38,278 nucleotides of DNA from Luteimonas salinisoli (GTDB lineage: Bacteria > Pseudomonadota > Gammaproteobacteria > Xanthomonadales > Xanthomonadaceae): contig NZ_JACCKA010000057.1 of the NCBI RefSeq assembly GCF_013425525.1, positions 1-38,278 on the forward strand, written 5' to 3'. Under the pieces are notes generated by a model that worked only from the letters and a program-made list of their open reading frames with translations, made no database searches and was not told the origin of the DNA. Positions within the stretch are counted from its first letter, which is position 1; the number at the start of each line of letters is the position of its first letter. This document shows positions 7,260 to 16,473 of this stretch, one piece after another. The position numbers and the translations under genes are program-made.

Positions 7260-10200
7260 CTAGGTGGAACTCGGCGCCAGGGCGATGAGCAGGCCGCGCG
7301 CGGCCTTGATGCGCGCCTCCGGGTCGGCCAGGTCGAGGGCGATGCGCAGCCGGTCGGGCCCGTCCATGCGGTAGTGCTTCGGCTGGCCCTGGATCAGGCG
7401 GATCACCGCCATCGGGTCCACCTTCGGCTTCTCCACGAACTGCACCCTGCCTCCGGCCGGGCCGAGATCGAGCTTGCGGATGCCGAGCGCGGTGGCCTGC
7501 AGCTTCAGCTCGGCCACCGCGAACAGCTGCTTCGCCGCCGGCGGCAGCAGCCCGAAGCGGTCGATCATCTCCACCTGCAACTCGCGCAGCGCGTCGCCGT
7601 CGCGGGCGCTGCTGATGCGCTTGTACAGGGTGAGGCGGGTGTGCACGTCCGCCAGGTAGTCCTCGGGGATCAGCGCCGGCGCATGCAGTTCGACCTCGGC
7701 GCCGCGGTCCGGCGCTTCGTCGGCATCGGGCAGCCTGCCCTGGCGGATGCTGCGCACCGCGCGCTCCAGCAGTTCGGTGTAGAGGCTGAAGCCGACCTCG
7801 GCCATCTGCCCGCTCTGGTCCTCGCCCAGCAGCTCGCCGGCGCCGCGGATCTCCAGGTCGTGGGTCGCCAGGGTGAAGCCGGCGCCGAGCTCGTCCATCG
7901 AGGCGATCGCCTCCAGGCGCTTGCGCGCATCGGCGGTGATCGCGCGCTGGTCCGGCACGACCAGGTAGGCGTAGGCGCGGTGGTGCGAGCGGCCCACGCG
8001 CCCGCGCAGCTGGTGCAGCTGCGCCAGGCCGAAGCGGTCGGCGCGGTTGATGACGATGGTGTTGGCGTTGGGGATGTCGATGCCGGACTCGATGATCGTC
8101 GTGCACAGCAGCACGTTGAAGCGCTGTTTCTGGAAATCCAGCATCACCTTTTCCAGCTCGCGCTCGGGCATCTGCCCGTGGGCGATGGCGATGCGCGCGT
8201 CCGGCACCAGCGCCTCCAGCTCGCGCTGCATGCGGCCGATGCTCTCGACGTCGTTGTGCAGGAAGTACGCCTGTCCGCCGCGCGAAAGCTCGCGCTGGAA
8301 CGCCTCGCGCAGAAGGCTGTCGTCCCAGGCGGCGATGAAGGTCTGCACCGCCAGGCGATGCGCCGGCGGGGTGGCGATGATCGACAGGTCGCGCATGCCG
8401 GCCATGGCCATGTTGAGGGTGCGCGGGATCGGCGTGGCGGTGAGGGTGAGCAGGTGCACGTTCGCCCGCAGCGCCTTCAGCGCCTCCTTCTGGCGCACCC
8501 CGAAACGCTGCTCCTCGTCGACGATCACCAGTCCCAGGTCCTTGAACTTCACGTCCTTCTGCAGCAGCCGGTGGGTGCCGACGATGACATCGAGGCTGCC
8601 GTCGGCGATCTTGCCGATCTCGGCCTTGATCTCCTTCGGGGTCTTGAAGCGCGAGAGCACCTCGATCCGGATCGGCCAGTCGGCGAAGCGGTCGGCCATG
8701 GTGCGGTAGTGCTGTTCGGCCAGCAGGGTGGTCGGCACCAGCACCGCGACCTGGCGGCCGGCGGCCGCGGCGACGAACGCGGCCCGCACCGCCACCTCGG
8801 TCTTGCCGAACCCGACGTCGCCGCAGACCACGCGGTCCATCGGCTGGCTGGAGCCGAGGTCGCGGATCACCGCCTCGATCGCGGCGTGCTGGTCCGGCGT
8901 TTCCTCGAACGGGAACGCCGCGGCGAAAGGCTCGTACATGCCGCGGTCGACGTCCAGCGCCAGGCCGGAGCGGGCCATGCGCTTGGCGTGGATCTCGAGC
9001 AGCTCGGCGGCGACGTCGCGGACCTTCTCGGCCGCCTTGCGCTTGGCCTTGGTCCAGGCCTCGCCGCCCAGCGAGTGCAGCGGCGCGCTCTCGGGCGACG
9101 CCCCCGAATAGCGGTTGATCAGGTGCAGTTGCGCCACCGGCACGTACAGGCGATCGCCCTTGGCGTATTCGATCTCCAGGTATTCGCCCGGGGTGCCGCC
9201 GGCCTCGAGCACGATCAGCCCGCGGTAGCGTCCGACGCCGTGATCCTCGTGGACGATCGGCGCGCCCTCGGCCAGTTCGCCCAGATCGCGGACGATCGCC
9301 TCCGGCTCGCGCCCGGCGCGGCGCGCGCGACGCGGCTGGGTGGCGCGCTCGGGGAACAGCTGGCGCTCGGTGAGGATCGTGACCGGCGGCGCGTCGAGGG
9401 CGAAGCCGTTCTCGAGCGGGGCGACGGCGATGGCGAAGCTGCTGGTCCCGTCTCCCGCAGACCCGAGAGGGAGAAAGGCGGGGAAGTCCGGCAGCACGGT
9501 CGGTGCCAGCCCCGCCGGCTGCAGCAGTTCCAGCAGCGCCTCGCGGCGGCCGGGGCTGTCGGCGGCGATCAGCACCCGCCCGGGGTAGCTGTCCAGGAAG
9601 GATGCCAGCGCCGCGGCCGGTGCCGCGTCGCGCGCTGTCAGCGGCAGCTCCGGCGCAGGCTGCTCGCCCAGCGCCAGCGCCTGTCCGAACTGCGGATGCC
9701 CGGCCCCGGCCACCTCGATGCACTGGTCGCGGTTGAGCCGCGCGCGCAGCGCTTCCGGCGGGAGCCACAGTTCCGCGGGCGGCAGCAGCGGGCGCTCGAT
9801 GTCGTGGCGGCGCTGTTCGTGACGCTCGCCGATCTGCTGCCAGAAGTGGTCCGCGGCCTCCAGGGCGCCGGCCTCGATCAGCGCCACGGCGGTCTCGGCC
9901 AGGTAGTCGAACAGGGTGGCGGTGGCGGCGTGTTCGCGCCCGGGCGACTCCGCCAGGCTGGCGCGCGGCGCCTCGAAGAACAGCGGCAGGTAGTACTCGA
10001 TGCCGGCCGGCGCCAGACCGGCCTTGAGGTCCTGGTACAGACCGCTGCGGCGCTGGTCGATGTCGAAACGCTCGACCAGCGCGGCCATCGCCCGCTCGCG
10101 CGCGGCCTCGTCCAGCGGAACCTCGCGGCCGGGCAGCATGCGGATCGCATCGACCTTGTCCTGCGAGCGCTGCGACTCGGTGTCGAAGCTGCGGATCGAC

Positions 10201-10790
10201 TCGATATCCAGGTCGAACAACTCGATCCGGTAGGGCGCCTCGGCGCCCATCGGGTACACGTCCAGCAGCCCGCCGCGCACCGCGAACTCGCCCGGGTCGA
10301 GCACTTGCGGCACGTGGCGGTAGCCGGCGGCCTCCAGGCGCCGCTTCTCGGCCTCCAGGTCCAGCGGCTGGCCGACGCGCATGTCGAAGGTCTGGCCGAC
10401 CACGTAGCGTAGCGGCGGCAGGCGCTGCATCAGCGTCTGCACCGGCACCACCACGATCCCGCGCTCCAGCGTCGGCAGCCGGTGCAGCGCCGCCAGGCGC
10501 TGCGAGACGATGTCCGGGTGCGGGCTGAACCGATCGTAGGGCAGGGTTTCCCAGTCCGGGAACGGCAGCACCGGCAGCTCGCTCGCGGCCCCGGCGAGGG
10601 TCCGCAGGTCGCCCTCCAGCTGGTGCGCATGCTGGTTGTCGCGGGCGACCACCAGCAGTGGCCGGTCGTGGCCGCGCGCCGCGCGCAGGATCGCCCAGGC
10701 CAGCGCCGAGGGCGAGGCCGGGGCACGCCACCAGGCACGCTGCTGGCCGCGGCGGGGCAGCGGGGGGACGGGAAGATCGGGGGAGGTCAT
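7260..10790 (-). CDS. mfd: Transcription-repair coupling factor Mfd
   Basis: This 1176-residue protein is close to the usual Mfd length (about 1150). The UvrB-homology region occupies the N-terminal third. The RNA-polymerase interaction domain begins with HEDHGVGRYRG near residue 515. The translocase motor has Walker A GDVGFGKT near 657, a DEEQ box (DEEQRFG) near 758 and TATPIPRTL after it, followed by the RecG-like RAQLHQLRGRVGRS motif and the C-terminal D7 region. Mfd removes RNA polymerase stalled at lesions and recruits UvrA. The ATG at 10790 (MTSPDLPVPPLP) has only a weak GGCGG upstream. All motifs are intact. Confidence 0.97.
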   Translation of the reverse strand: MTSPDLPVPPLPRRGQQRAWWRAPASPSALAWAILRAARGHDRPLLVVARDNQHAHQLEGDLRTLAGAASELPVLPFPDWETLPYDRFSPHPDIVSQRLAALHRLPTLERGIVVVPVQTLMQRLPPLRYVVGQTFDMRVGQPLDLEAEKRRLEAAGYRHVPQVLDPGEFAVRGGLLDVYPMGAEAPYRIELFDLDIESIRSFDTESQRSQDKVDAIRMLPGREVPLDEAARERAMAALVERFDIDQRRSGLYQDLKAGLAPAGIEYYLPLFFEAPRASLAESPGREHAATATLFDYLAETAVALIEAGALEAADHFWQQIGERHEQRRHDIERPLLPPAELWLPPEALRARLNRDQCIEVAGAGHPQFGQALALGEQPAPELPLTARDAAPAAALASFLDSYPGRVLIAADSPGRREALLELLQPAGLAPTVLPDFPAFLPLGSAGDGTSSFAIAVAPLENGFALDAPPVTILTERQLFPERATQPRRARRAGREPEAIVRDLGELAEGAPIVHEDHGVGRYRGLIVLEAGGTPGEYLEIEYAKGDRLYVPVAQLHLINRYSGASPESAPLHSLGGEAWTKAKRKAAEKVRDVAAELLEIHAKRMARSGLALDVDRGMYEPFAAAFPFEETPDQHAAIEAVIRDLGSSQPMDRVVCGDVGFGKTEVAVRAAFVAAAAGRQVAVLVPTTLLAEQHYRTMADRFADWPIRIEVLSRFKTPKEIKAEIGKIADGSLDVIVGTHRLLQKDVKFKDLGLVIVDEEQRFGVRQKEALKALRANVHLLTLTATPIPRTLNMAMAGMRDLSIIATPPAHRLAVQTFIAAWDDSLLREAFQRELSRGGQAYFLHNDVESIGRMQRELEALVPDARIAIAHGQMPERELEKVMLDFQKQRFNVLLCTTIIESGIDIPNANTIVINRADRFGLAQLHQLRGRVGRSHHRAYAYLVVPDQRAITADARKRLEAIASMDELGAGFTLATHDLEIRGAGELLGEDQSGQMAEVGFSLYTELLERAVRSIRQGRLPDADEAPDRGAEVELHAPALIPEDYLADVHTRLTLYKRISSARDGDALRELQVEMIDRFGLLPPAAKQLFAVAELKLQATALGIRKLDLGPAGGRVQFVEKPKVDPMAVIRLIQGQPKHYRMDGPDRLRIALDLADPEARIKAARGLLIALAPSST

Positions 10791-10908
10791 CGAACCGCCA
10801 ATTCTAGCCGGTGAAGGCGGTGCGGTTCGACCGGTGCCGGCGGGCGATCGCGGTGCGGCTGCCGCAGCCGGCGGCCGGCGCGCGGCCCGGCGAGGCGGGT
10901 CCGTGGCG

Positions 10909-11442
10909 CTACAGGTCCAGCGTCACCCGTACCAGGCCGGGCGTTTCGGTGGTCTCCTGGCGGAAACCCAGGGACCGCGCCAGCGACAGCATCGGCTGGT
11001 TCTGCTCCAGCACGTCTCCGCACAGGCGCTCGAGCTTCTTGCCCTTGGCCCAGCGCACCAGCCGCAGCATCAGCTGCCGGCCCACGCCCATCCCGGCGAT
11101 GTAGTGGCTGACCAGGATCGCGAACTCGGCGTCGCCCGAGCCCGCCACCATCGACACCCTCGCCACCCCGCCGACCAGCGCCTCGCCCGGGGGCAGAGGC
11201 TCGGCCGCTACCAGGGCGAACTCGGTCTTCGGGTCGGGACGGGTCAGGCGGTCGGCGTTCTCCTGGGTCAGTTCCTTCATCGAGTGCTGGAACCGGTGGC
11301 GGACCTCGTCGGGCTTGAGCAGGCTGAAGCCGGCCCGCAGCGGCACCGCGTCGTCCGGCCGGATCGGCCGGATGAGCAGTTCGCGGCCATTGGCGAGGCG
11401 GATCTGGTCATGCCACGGGGGGAGGCGGTTGCGAGCGGCCAT
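10909..11442 (-). CDS. GNAT family N-acetyltransferase
   Basis: This 177-residue protein carries a single GNAT domain. The first strand is RELLIRPIRPDD. The acetyl-CoA binding motif is VSHYIAGMGVGRQLMLRLV, matching Q/R-x-x-G-x-G/A with a relaxed first position. The C-terminal part (LGFRQETTETPGLVRVTLDL) closes the fold. The segment LKPDEVRHRFQHSMKELTQ resembles the acetyltransferase domain of Pat/YfiQ-type protein acetylases, which act on lysines. The substrate here is not known. The start at 11442 (MAARNRLPPW) gives a compact domain with no strong Shine-Dalgarno. A longer frame exists but has no family support. Confidence 0.82.
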   Translation of the reverse strand: MAARNRLPPWHDQIRLANGRELLIRPIRPDDAVPLRAGFSLLKPDEVRHRFQHSMKELTQENADRLTRPDPKTEFALVAAEPLPPGEALVGGVARVSMVAGSGDAEFAILVSHYIAGMGVGRQLMLRLVRWAKGKKLERLCGDVLEQNQPMLSLARSLGFRQETTETPGLVRVTLDL

Positions 11443-11570
11443 GCTTGCGATGCTGCCATGCAGGGAGTGAAGTCGTGCTCTACAAGATGAACGGGCGGAT
11501 GTGATGCCCGCATCACGACGGCGTGGCAGCGGCGCGCGCGCGGGCAACCGGTCGGCACGGCCCGGGGGCG

Positions 11571-12428
11571 TCACGCCGGCCGGCGCAGCCATTCCAGGCG
11601 AATTTCCGCGCCGGGTTCGCCGAGCCGCTCGCGCAACGCCTGCAGCGCCGGGCCCAGCGCGGCGTCCAGCCGCCAGGGCGGATTGAGCAGCAGCAGGCCG
11701 CTGCCGTTCATCCGCAGCGGCGAATCGTCGGCGTGGACCAGCAGCTCGCACAGCAGCGCCGAGCGTGCCGGCAGCGCCGCGGCGGCACGCTGGAACGGCG
11801 CCAGCGCGCGGCGCTGCTTGACCGGATACCACAGCGCCCAGCAGGCCTGCGGCCAGCGCCCCAGGCCTTCGCGCAGCGCCGCCAGCGCGGGCGCGAATTC
11901 CTCCAGCTGGCGCTCGTAGGGCGGGTCGAGCAGCACCAGGCCGCGCGCGTAGCGGATGTCGCCGGCGCGCGGCGGCAGCAGCGCGCGCACTGCGCCGTAG
12001 CCGTCGCGCAGATGCACCGCCACCCGCGGATCGTCGCGGAACGCGGCGCGCAGCGGATCGGCCTCGCCGGGCTGCAGTTCGCAGCAGGCGATGCGGTCCT
12101 GGGCGCGCAGCGCATGCGCCAGCAGCCAGGGCGATCCCGGGTAGGCGCTGGCGCCATGCACCTTCCGGCAGGCCTCGACCGCCGCGAGGTAGCGCGCGAC
12201 CGCCGGCTCGCGCACCGGCGCGGCCAGCAGCCGGGCGATGCCGTCGCCGGCCTCGCCGGTGCGCGCGGCCTCGGCATCGTCGAGCCGGTACAGCCCACGC
12301 CCGGCGTGGGTGTCCAGGGCGAAGCAGGGCGCCGGCTTGGCGGTCAGGGCATCGCACAGCGCCAGCAGCACGACGTGCTTGAGCACGTCGGCATGGTTGC
12401 CGGCATGGAAGGCATGGCGGTAGTTCAT
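11571..12428 (-). CDS. rlmJ: 23S rRNA (adenine(2030)-N6)-methyltransferase RlmJ
   Basis: This 285-residue protein matches RlmJ in length (about 280) and architecture. It has the typical start MNYRHAFHAGNHADVLKH, the SAM-binding loop DTHAGRGLY at about 39-47, and the catalytic DPPYE motif. The end LLLNPPWRL...LEWL is typical. It methylates A2030 in the peptidyl-transferase region of 23S rRNA. The start is fixed by the conserved N-terminus. It is divergent from creB, with a 171-bp gap carrying a heptamer array. Confidence 0.95.
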   Translation of the reverse strand: MNYRHAFHAGNHADVLKHVVLLALCDALTAKPAPCFALDTHAGRGLYRLDDAEAARTGEAGDGIARLLAAPVREPAVARYLAAVEACRKVHGASAYPGSPWLLAHALRAQDRIACCELQPGEADPLRAAFRDDPRVAVHLRDGYGAVRALLPPRAGDIRYARGLVLLDPPYERQLEEFAPALAALREGLGRWPQACWALWYPVKQRRALAPFQRAAAALPARSALLCELLVHADDSPLRMNGSGLLLLNPPWRLDAALGPALQALRERLGEPGAEIRLEWLRRPA

Positions 12429-12533
12429 CGCCACAGGGTAGCCGGCCGCGCCCGCAAAGACCGTATCCTCTCCGCTCCCGCCGTCCCGTCCCGCCGCCGG
12501 GCACCCAACCATCGGCCAGAAATCTCGTCACCC

Positions 12534-12589
12534 CCAGCCACCAGCACCCAGCCACCAATCGAATCACCAATCACGAACCCCCGATCCCG
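12534..12589 (+). repeat. Degenerate heptamer array upstream of creB
   Basis: The stretch can be read as eight consecutive heptads: CCAGCCA, CCAGCAC, CCAGCCA, CCAATCG, AATCACC, AATCACG, AACCCCC, GATCCCG. The array stops about 10 bp before the creB ATG, so it forms most of the 5' leader of the cre operon. It resembles the GGGAATC heptamers around gspG in period and in its GATCCCG end, though it is less perfect. Confidence 0.6.
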
Positions 12590-12599
12590 AGCCCGCCCC

Positions 12600-13274
12600 A
12601 TGCCCACCATCCTCCTGGTCGAGGACGAACCCGCCATCGCCGAGACCGTCGCCTACGCGCTGCGCGCCGAAGGCCTGGCGGTGGAGCACCGGCTGCTAGG
12701 CCACGACGGCCTGCGGCGCCTGCGCGAGGGCGGCATCGACCTGGTGATCCTGGACGTCGGCCTGCCCGACGCCAGCGGCTTCGACATCTGCCGCGAACTG
12801 CGCGGCTTCAGCGCGGTGCCGGTGCTGTTCCTGACCGCCCGCAACGACGAGGTCGACCGCGTGCTCGGGCTGGAGATCGGCGCAGACGACTACGTCGCCA
12901 AGCCGTTCTCGCCGCGCGAGCTGGTGGCGCGCGTGCGCGCGCGCCTGCGCCGGCACGCCGCGCCGGACGCGGCGCCGCAGCGCCACGGCCGCTTCGAGCT
13001 GGACCGCGAGGCGCGGCGCGTGCGCTTCGACGGCCGGCTGCTGGATCTGACCCGCTACGAATACGCCCTGCTGGCCGAGCTGCTGCGCCGGCCCGGCGCC
13101 ATCCTCAGCCGCGCCCAGCTGCTCGACCGGGTCTGGGACGACGCCGGAGAGAGCGGCGAACGCACCGTCGACACCCACGTCAAGACGCTGCGCGCGAAGC
13201 TGCGCGCGGTCGAACCCGGCGCCGACCCGCTGCGCACCCATCGCGGGATCGGCTACTCGGTGGAGACCGGCTGA
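12600..13274 (+). CDS. creB: Response regulator CreB
   Basis: This 224-residue OmpR/PhoB-type regulator has an N-terminal receiver with the acidic pair E8/D9 (VEDE), phospho-acceptor D52 (LVILDVGLPD), T79 and K101. A winged-helix DNA-binding domain follows at about 125-222 (LDLTRYEYALLAELL ... RTVDTHVKTLRAKL ... THRGIGYSVE). Identification as CreB rests on the following creC and creD genes, the standard cluster order. In Escherichia coli CreB controls a carbon-source and beta-lactam-response regulon. A creA gene is not in the window. No good TTCAC-N6-TTCAC tag was seen in the gap before creD. Confidence 0.9.
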   Translation: MPTILLVEDEPAIAETVAYALRAEGLAVEHRLLGHDGLRRLREGGIDLVILDVGLPDASGFDICRELRGFSAVPVLFLTARNDEVDRVLGLEIGADDYVAKPFSPRELVARVRARLRRHAAPDAAPQRHGRFELDREARRVRFDGRLLDLTRYEYALLAELLRRPGAILSRAQLLDRVWDDAGESGERTVDTHVKTLRAKLRAVEPGADPLRTHRGIGYSVETG

Positions 13275-13276
13275 CG

Positions 13277-14728
13277 ATGCGCATCGGTCTGCGCATCTTC
13301 CTCGGCTACTTCGTGATCGTCGCGCTGGCGGCGCTGCTGCTGGCGCAGGTGTTCGTGCGCGAGGTCAAGCCCGGAGTGCGGCAGGCGATGGAGGACAGCC
13401 TGGTGGACACCGCCAACCTGCTGGCGGAGCTGGCCGCGGACGACCTCGCCGCCGGGCGCATCGGCAGCGGCCGCTTCGCAGCGGGGGTGCACGCGCTGGG
13501 CGAACGCGAGATCGGTGCCGAAGTGTGGGGGTTCCGCAAGCGCAGCGCGACCTACCGCATCTACGTCACGGACGCCGACGGCATCGTGGTGTTCGATTCG
13601 GAAGGGCGCGACGTCGGCGCCGACTACTCGCGCTGGAACGATGTCTACCTGACCCTGCGCGGGCGCTACGGCGCGCGCTCGACCCGCGACGATCCGCAAG
13701 ACGACAGCTCTTCGGTGATGCACGTGGCCGCGCCGGTGATGGACGGCCAGCGCATCGCCGGGGTCCTCACGGTGGCCAAGCCGAACCGCACCATCGCGCC
13801 GTTCATCGCCCGCAGCGAGGCCATCGTCACCCGCTGGGGCCTGGTGCTGATGGGCGCGGCGCTGCTGGTCGGGGTACTGGCGGCCTGGTGGCTGGCGCGC
13901 CAGCTCGGCGGCTTGCGCCGCTACGCGGACGCGGTCACCGCCGGGCGGCGCGCCGCGCTGCCCGATTCGGCAGGCGAGTTCGCCGACCTCGGCCGCGCCC
14001 TGCAGACCATGCGCGAACGCCTGGAGGGCAAGCAGTACGTCGAGCGGTACGTGCATGCGCTGACCCACGAGCTGAAGAGCCCGCTGACCGCGATCCGAGG
14101 CGCCGCCGAACTGCTGGAAGCCCCGCCCGGCGGCCGGCCGTTGCCCGACGAGGACCGCGCGCGCTTCGCCGCCAGCATCGCCGCGCAGGCCGGGCGCATG
14201 GCGCAGACCATCGACCGCCTGCTGGGACTGGCCGCGGTCGAGCATCGCCAGCGCATCGAGCACCCGCAGCCGGTCGATCCCGTCGCACTGCTGGACGAGG
14301 CCTGGGAACAGGTGGAGGCACGGGCGCAGGAGCGCGGGCTGCGCCTGGCGCGCGAGGCCGACGCCGCGGTCGGCACGGTGCGGGGCGACCCTTTCCTGCT
14401 GCGGCAGCTGCTGGTCAACCTGCTCGACAACGCCATCGATTTCGCGCCGGCCGGGAGCGCGATCGAGACGACGGTGCACGGTGGTGGCGACCGGCTGCGC
14501 ATCGCGATCGCCGACCGCGGACCGGGCGTGCCGGACTATGCCCGCGATCGGGTGTTCGAGCGCTTCTACTCGCTGCCGCGCCCGCAGGGCGGCGACCGCA
14601 GCAGCGGCATCGGCCTGGCCTTCGTGGCCGAGGTGGCGCAGCTGCACGGCGGCAGCGCGCGCCTGGACAACCGCGACGGCGGCGGTGCGGTGGCCACGGT
14701 GGAGCTGCCCGCCGCGCGCGGCGCCTGA
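13277..14728 (+). CDS. creC: Sensor histidine kinase CreC
   Basis: This 483-residue inner-membrane kinase has TM1 at about 6-26 and a periplasmic sensor domain (YRIYVTDADGIVVFDSEGRDVGADYSRWNDV is characteristic of CreC). TM2 at about 185-207 and HAMP-like residues follow. The H-box is ALTHELKSPLTAIRG with H264. The ATPase domain has the N-box QLLVNLLDNAIDF, the G1 box ADRGPGVPD and the G2 box SSGIGLAFV. It begins 2 nt after the creB stop, so the two are co-transcribed. It phosphorylates CreB. Nothing is truncated. Confidence 0.92.
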   Translation: MRIGLRIFLGYFVIVALAALLLAQVFVREVKPGVRQAMEDSLVDTANLLAELAADDLAAGRIGSGRFAAGVHALGEREIGAEVWGFRKRSATYRIYVTDADGIVVFDSEGRDVGADYSRWNDVYLTLRGRYGARSTRDDPQDDSSSVMHVAAPVMDGQRIAGVLTVAKPNRTIAPFIARSEAIVTRWGLVLMGAALLVGVLAAWWLARQLGGLRRYADAVTAGRRAALPDSAGEFADLGRALQTMRERLEGKQYVERYVHALTHELKSPLTAIRGAAELLEAPPGGRPLPDEDRARFAASIAAQAGRMAQTIDRLLGLAAVEHRQRIEHPQPVDPVALLDEAWEQVEARAQERGLRLAREADAAVGTVRGDPFLLRQLLVNLLDNAIDFAPAGSAIETTVHGGGDRLRIAIADRGPGVPDYARDRVFERFYSLPRPQGGDRSSGIGLAFVAEVAQLHGGSARLDNRDGGGAVATVELPAARGA

Positions 14729-14973
14729 GCGGTCGCGCCGCGGCCCGGCCTCCTGCCCGGAAGCGCCGAGGCTTCGAAAGCGAGGGCGGCCGTCTCCGAC
14801 GCGAGGGGCGAGCTCCTTCGCGGAAGCGGCGGAGCTGCGAGGCGTCCGCGCCACACGATTCGCGCGGGCCGTAGCGCGCGACGTCGGGACTTCGTCCCCG
14901 CTTCACGTTCGCATCGCCGTCTCCACACCGGCCGCCCCGATCCTGCGCGCATCCCAAGAACCGGAGTGCGGGC

Positions 14974-16323
14974 ATGAAGCTGGGCTGGAAGATCCTGATG
15001 GTGGTGCTGATGACGCTGGCGATCCTGGCGCCGCTGACGATGATCCGCGGCGTGATCCAGGAGCGCCAGGAATACCGCGAGCAGGCGGTGTACCGGGTCT
15101 CGCGCGGCTATGCCGGGCCCCAGGGCATCGCCGGGCCCGTGCTGACGGTGCCCTACGTGGAGACCGTGGAAGTGGAAGAGAAGGGCATCAACGGTGCGAT
15201 CCGCACCGTGCTTCGCGAGCGCGAGGGCGCCTGGACCTATTTTCCGGAGTCGCTCGAGCTGACCGGCACGATCGCGCCGTCCACGCGCAACGTGGGCCTG
15301 CACGAGGTGCGCGTCTACGAGCTGGGCGCGCAGATCGCCGCGGACTTCGACATCGCGATTCCGGCGAACCCCGAGCCGCAGCACCCCAGGCGCATCGGCC
15401 GCCCGTACCTGTCGATCGGGATCGCCGATGTGCGCGGCATCGCCGGCACGCCGCGCCTGCGCATCGGCGGCCGCGACACGCCGCTGCGCCAGGGGCTCGG
15501 CGGCGCCGGCGGCAGCGGCCTGCACGCGCGCCTGCCTGCCCCGTCGGCAGGGCAGGCGCTGGCGCTGCAGGTGCGGCTCGATCTGGCCCTCGGCGGCACC
15601 GAGTCGCTGGCGATCGCGCCGCTGGCCGGGCGCAACCGCATGGTGCTGGATTCATCGTGGCCGCATCCGCAGTTCAACGGCGATTTCTCGCCGCGCTCGC
15701 GGGCGCTCGACGCCGGGGGTTTTCGTGCCGAATGGGAGATCTCCTCGCTGGCGAGCAACGCGCAGGCGCAGTATCTGGCCGGCGCGCAGCTGCCCGGCCC
15801 GGGGCCCGGGCCGCACACCTCCGGCGAGCTGGACGCGATCGGCCTCTCGCTGGTCGACCCGGTCAATCCTTACAGCCAGGCCGATCGCGCCAGCAAGTAC
15901 GGCCTGCTGTTCGTGCTGCTCACCTTCGTCGGCTTCTTCATGTTCGAACTGATCCGGCAGTTGCGCATCCACCCGATCCAGTACGGCCTGGTGGGGCTGG
16001 CGCTGGCGATCTTCTTCCTGCTGCTGGTCAGCCTGTCCGAGCACGTCGCCTTCGGTCTCGCCTACCTGGTCGCGGCAGCCGCCTGCATCGGGCTGCTCGG
16101 CTACTACCTCGCGCACGTGCTGCGCAGCCGCGCCCGCGGCGCCGGCTTCGCGGCGATGCTGGCGCTGCTGTACGCGGCGCTGTACGGCCTGCTGATCTCG
16201 GAGGACAACGCGCTGGTGCTCGGCGCCGGGCTGCTGTTCGCGATCCTCGCCGCGATCATGGTAGTCACGCGCAGGGTGGACTGGTACCAGCTGGCCGCCG
16301 CCGCCGCGCCGCAGCGCCGGTGA
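14974..16323 (+). CDS. creD: Inner-membrane protein CreD
   Basis: This 449-residue protein has one N-terminal TM helix (WKILMVVLMTLAILAPLTMI), a large periplasmic domain with the CreD signature YRVSRGYAGPQGIAGPVL, and five or six TM helices from about residue 305 to the end. CreD is strongly induced by CreB and affects envelope integrity and beta-lactam tolerance. GGAG lies upstream of the ATG. The 245-bp gap after creC holds an inverted repeat (AGCTCC 14811-14816, GGAGCT 14831-14836) and no gene. It could hold a separate creD promoter. Confidence 0.93.
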   Translation: MKLGWKILMVVLMTLAILAPLTMIRGVIQERQEYREQAVYRVSRGYAGPQGIAGPVLTVPYVETVEVEEKGINGAIRTVLREREGAWTYFPESLELTGTIAPSTRNVGLHEVRVYELGAQIAADFDIAIPANPEPQHPRRIGRPYLSIGIADVRGIAGTPRLRIGGRDTPLRQGLGGAGGSGLHARLPAPSAGQALALQVRLDLALGGTESLAIAPLAGRNRMVLDSSWPHPQFNGDFSPRSRALDAGGFRAEWEISSLASNAQAQYLAGAQLPGPGPGPHTSGELDAIGLSLVDPVNPYSQADRASKYGLLFVLLTFVGFFMFELIRQLRIHPIQYGLVGLALAIFFLLLVSLSEHVAFGLAYLVAAAACIGLLGYYLAHVLRSRARGAGFAAMLALLYAALYGLLISEDNALVLGAGLLFAILAAIMVVTRRVDWYQLAAAAAPQRR

Positions 16324-16473
16324 GCCGCCCGGTCCCGGACACGGACGTCCGCGGCCGCGGCGGGTCCCGGCGAGGCCGCGCCGGCCACGACCCGGATGCG
16401 CAGGCCTGGCCGGCGGCGGCGGACGCTGGAATCGGCGCCATGCCCGCCAGCCGATCGAACGTCTTCGAGCCTT

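Noticed and set aside
5790..10412. Long open frame on the plus strand across mfd and the Na/Pi transporter gene
   Set aside because: It is antisense to two well-recognised genes. The product is low-complexity Arg/Ala/Gln sequence without motifs.
14729..14973. CreB tag (TTCAC-N6-TTCAC) before creD
   Set aside because: One TTCAC is present at about 14905 but no second copy at the right spacing.
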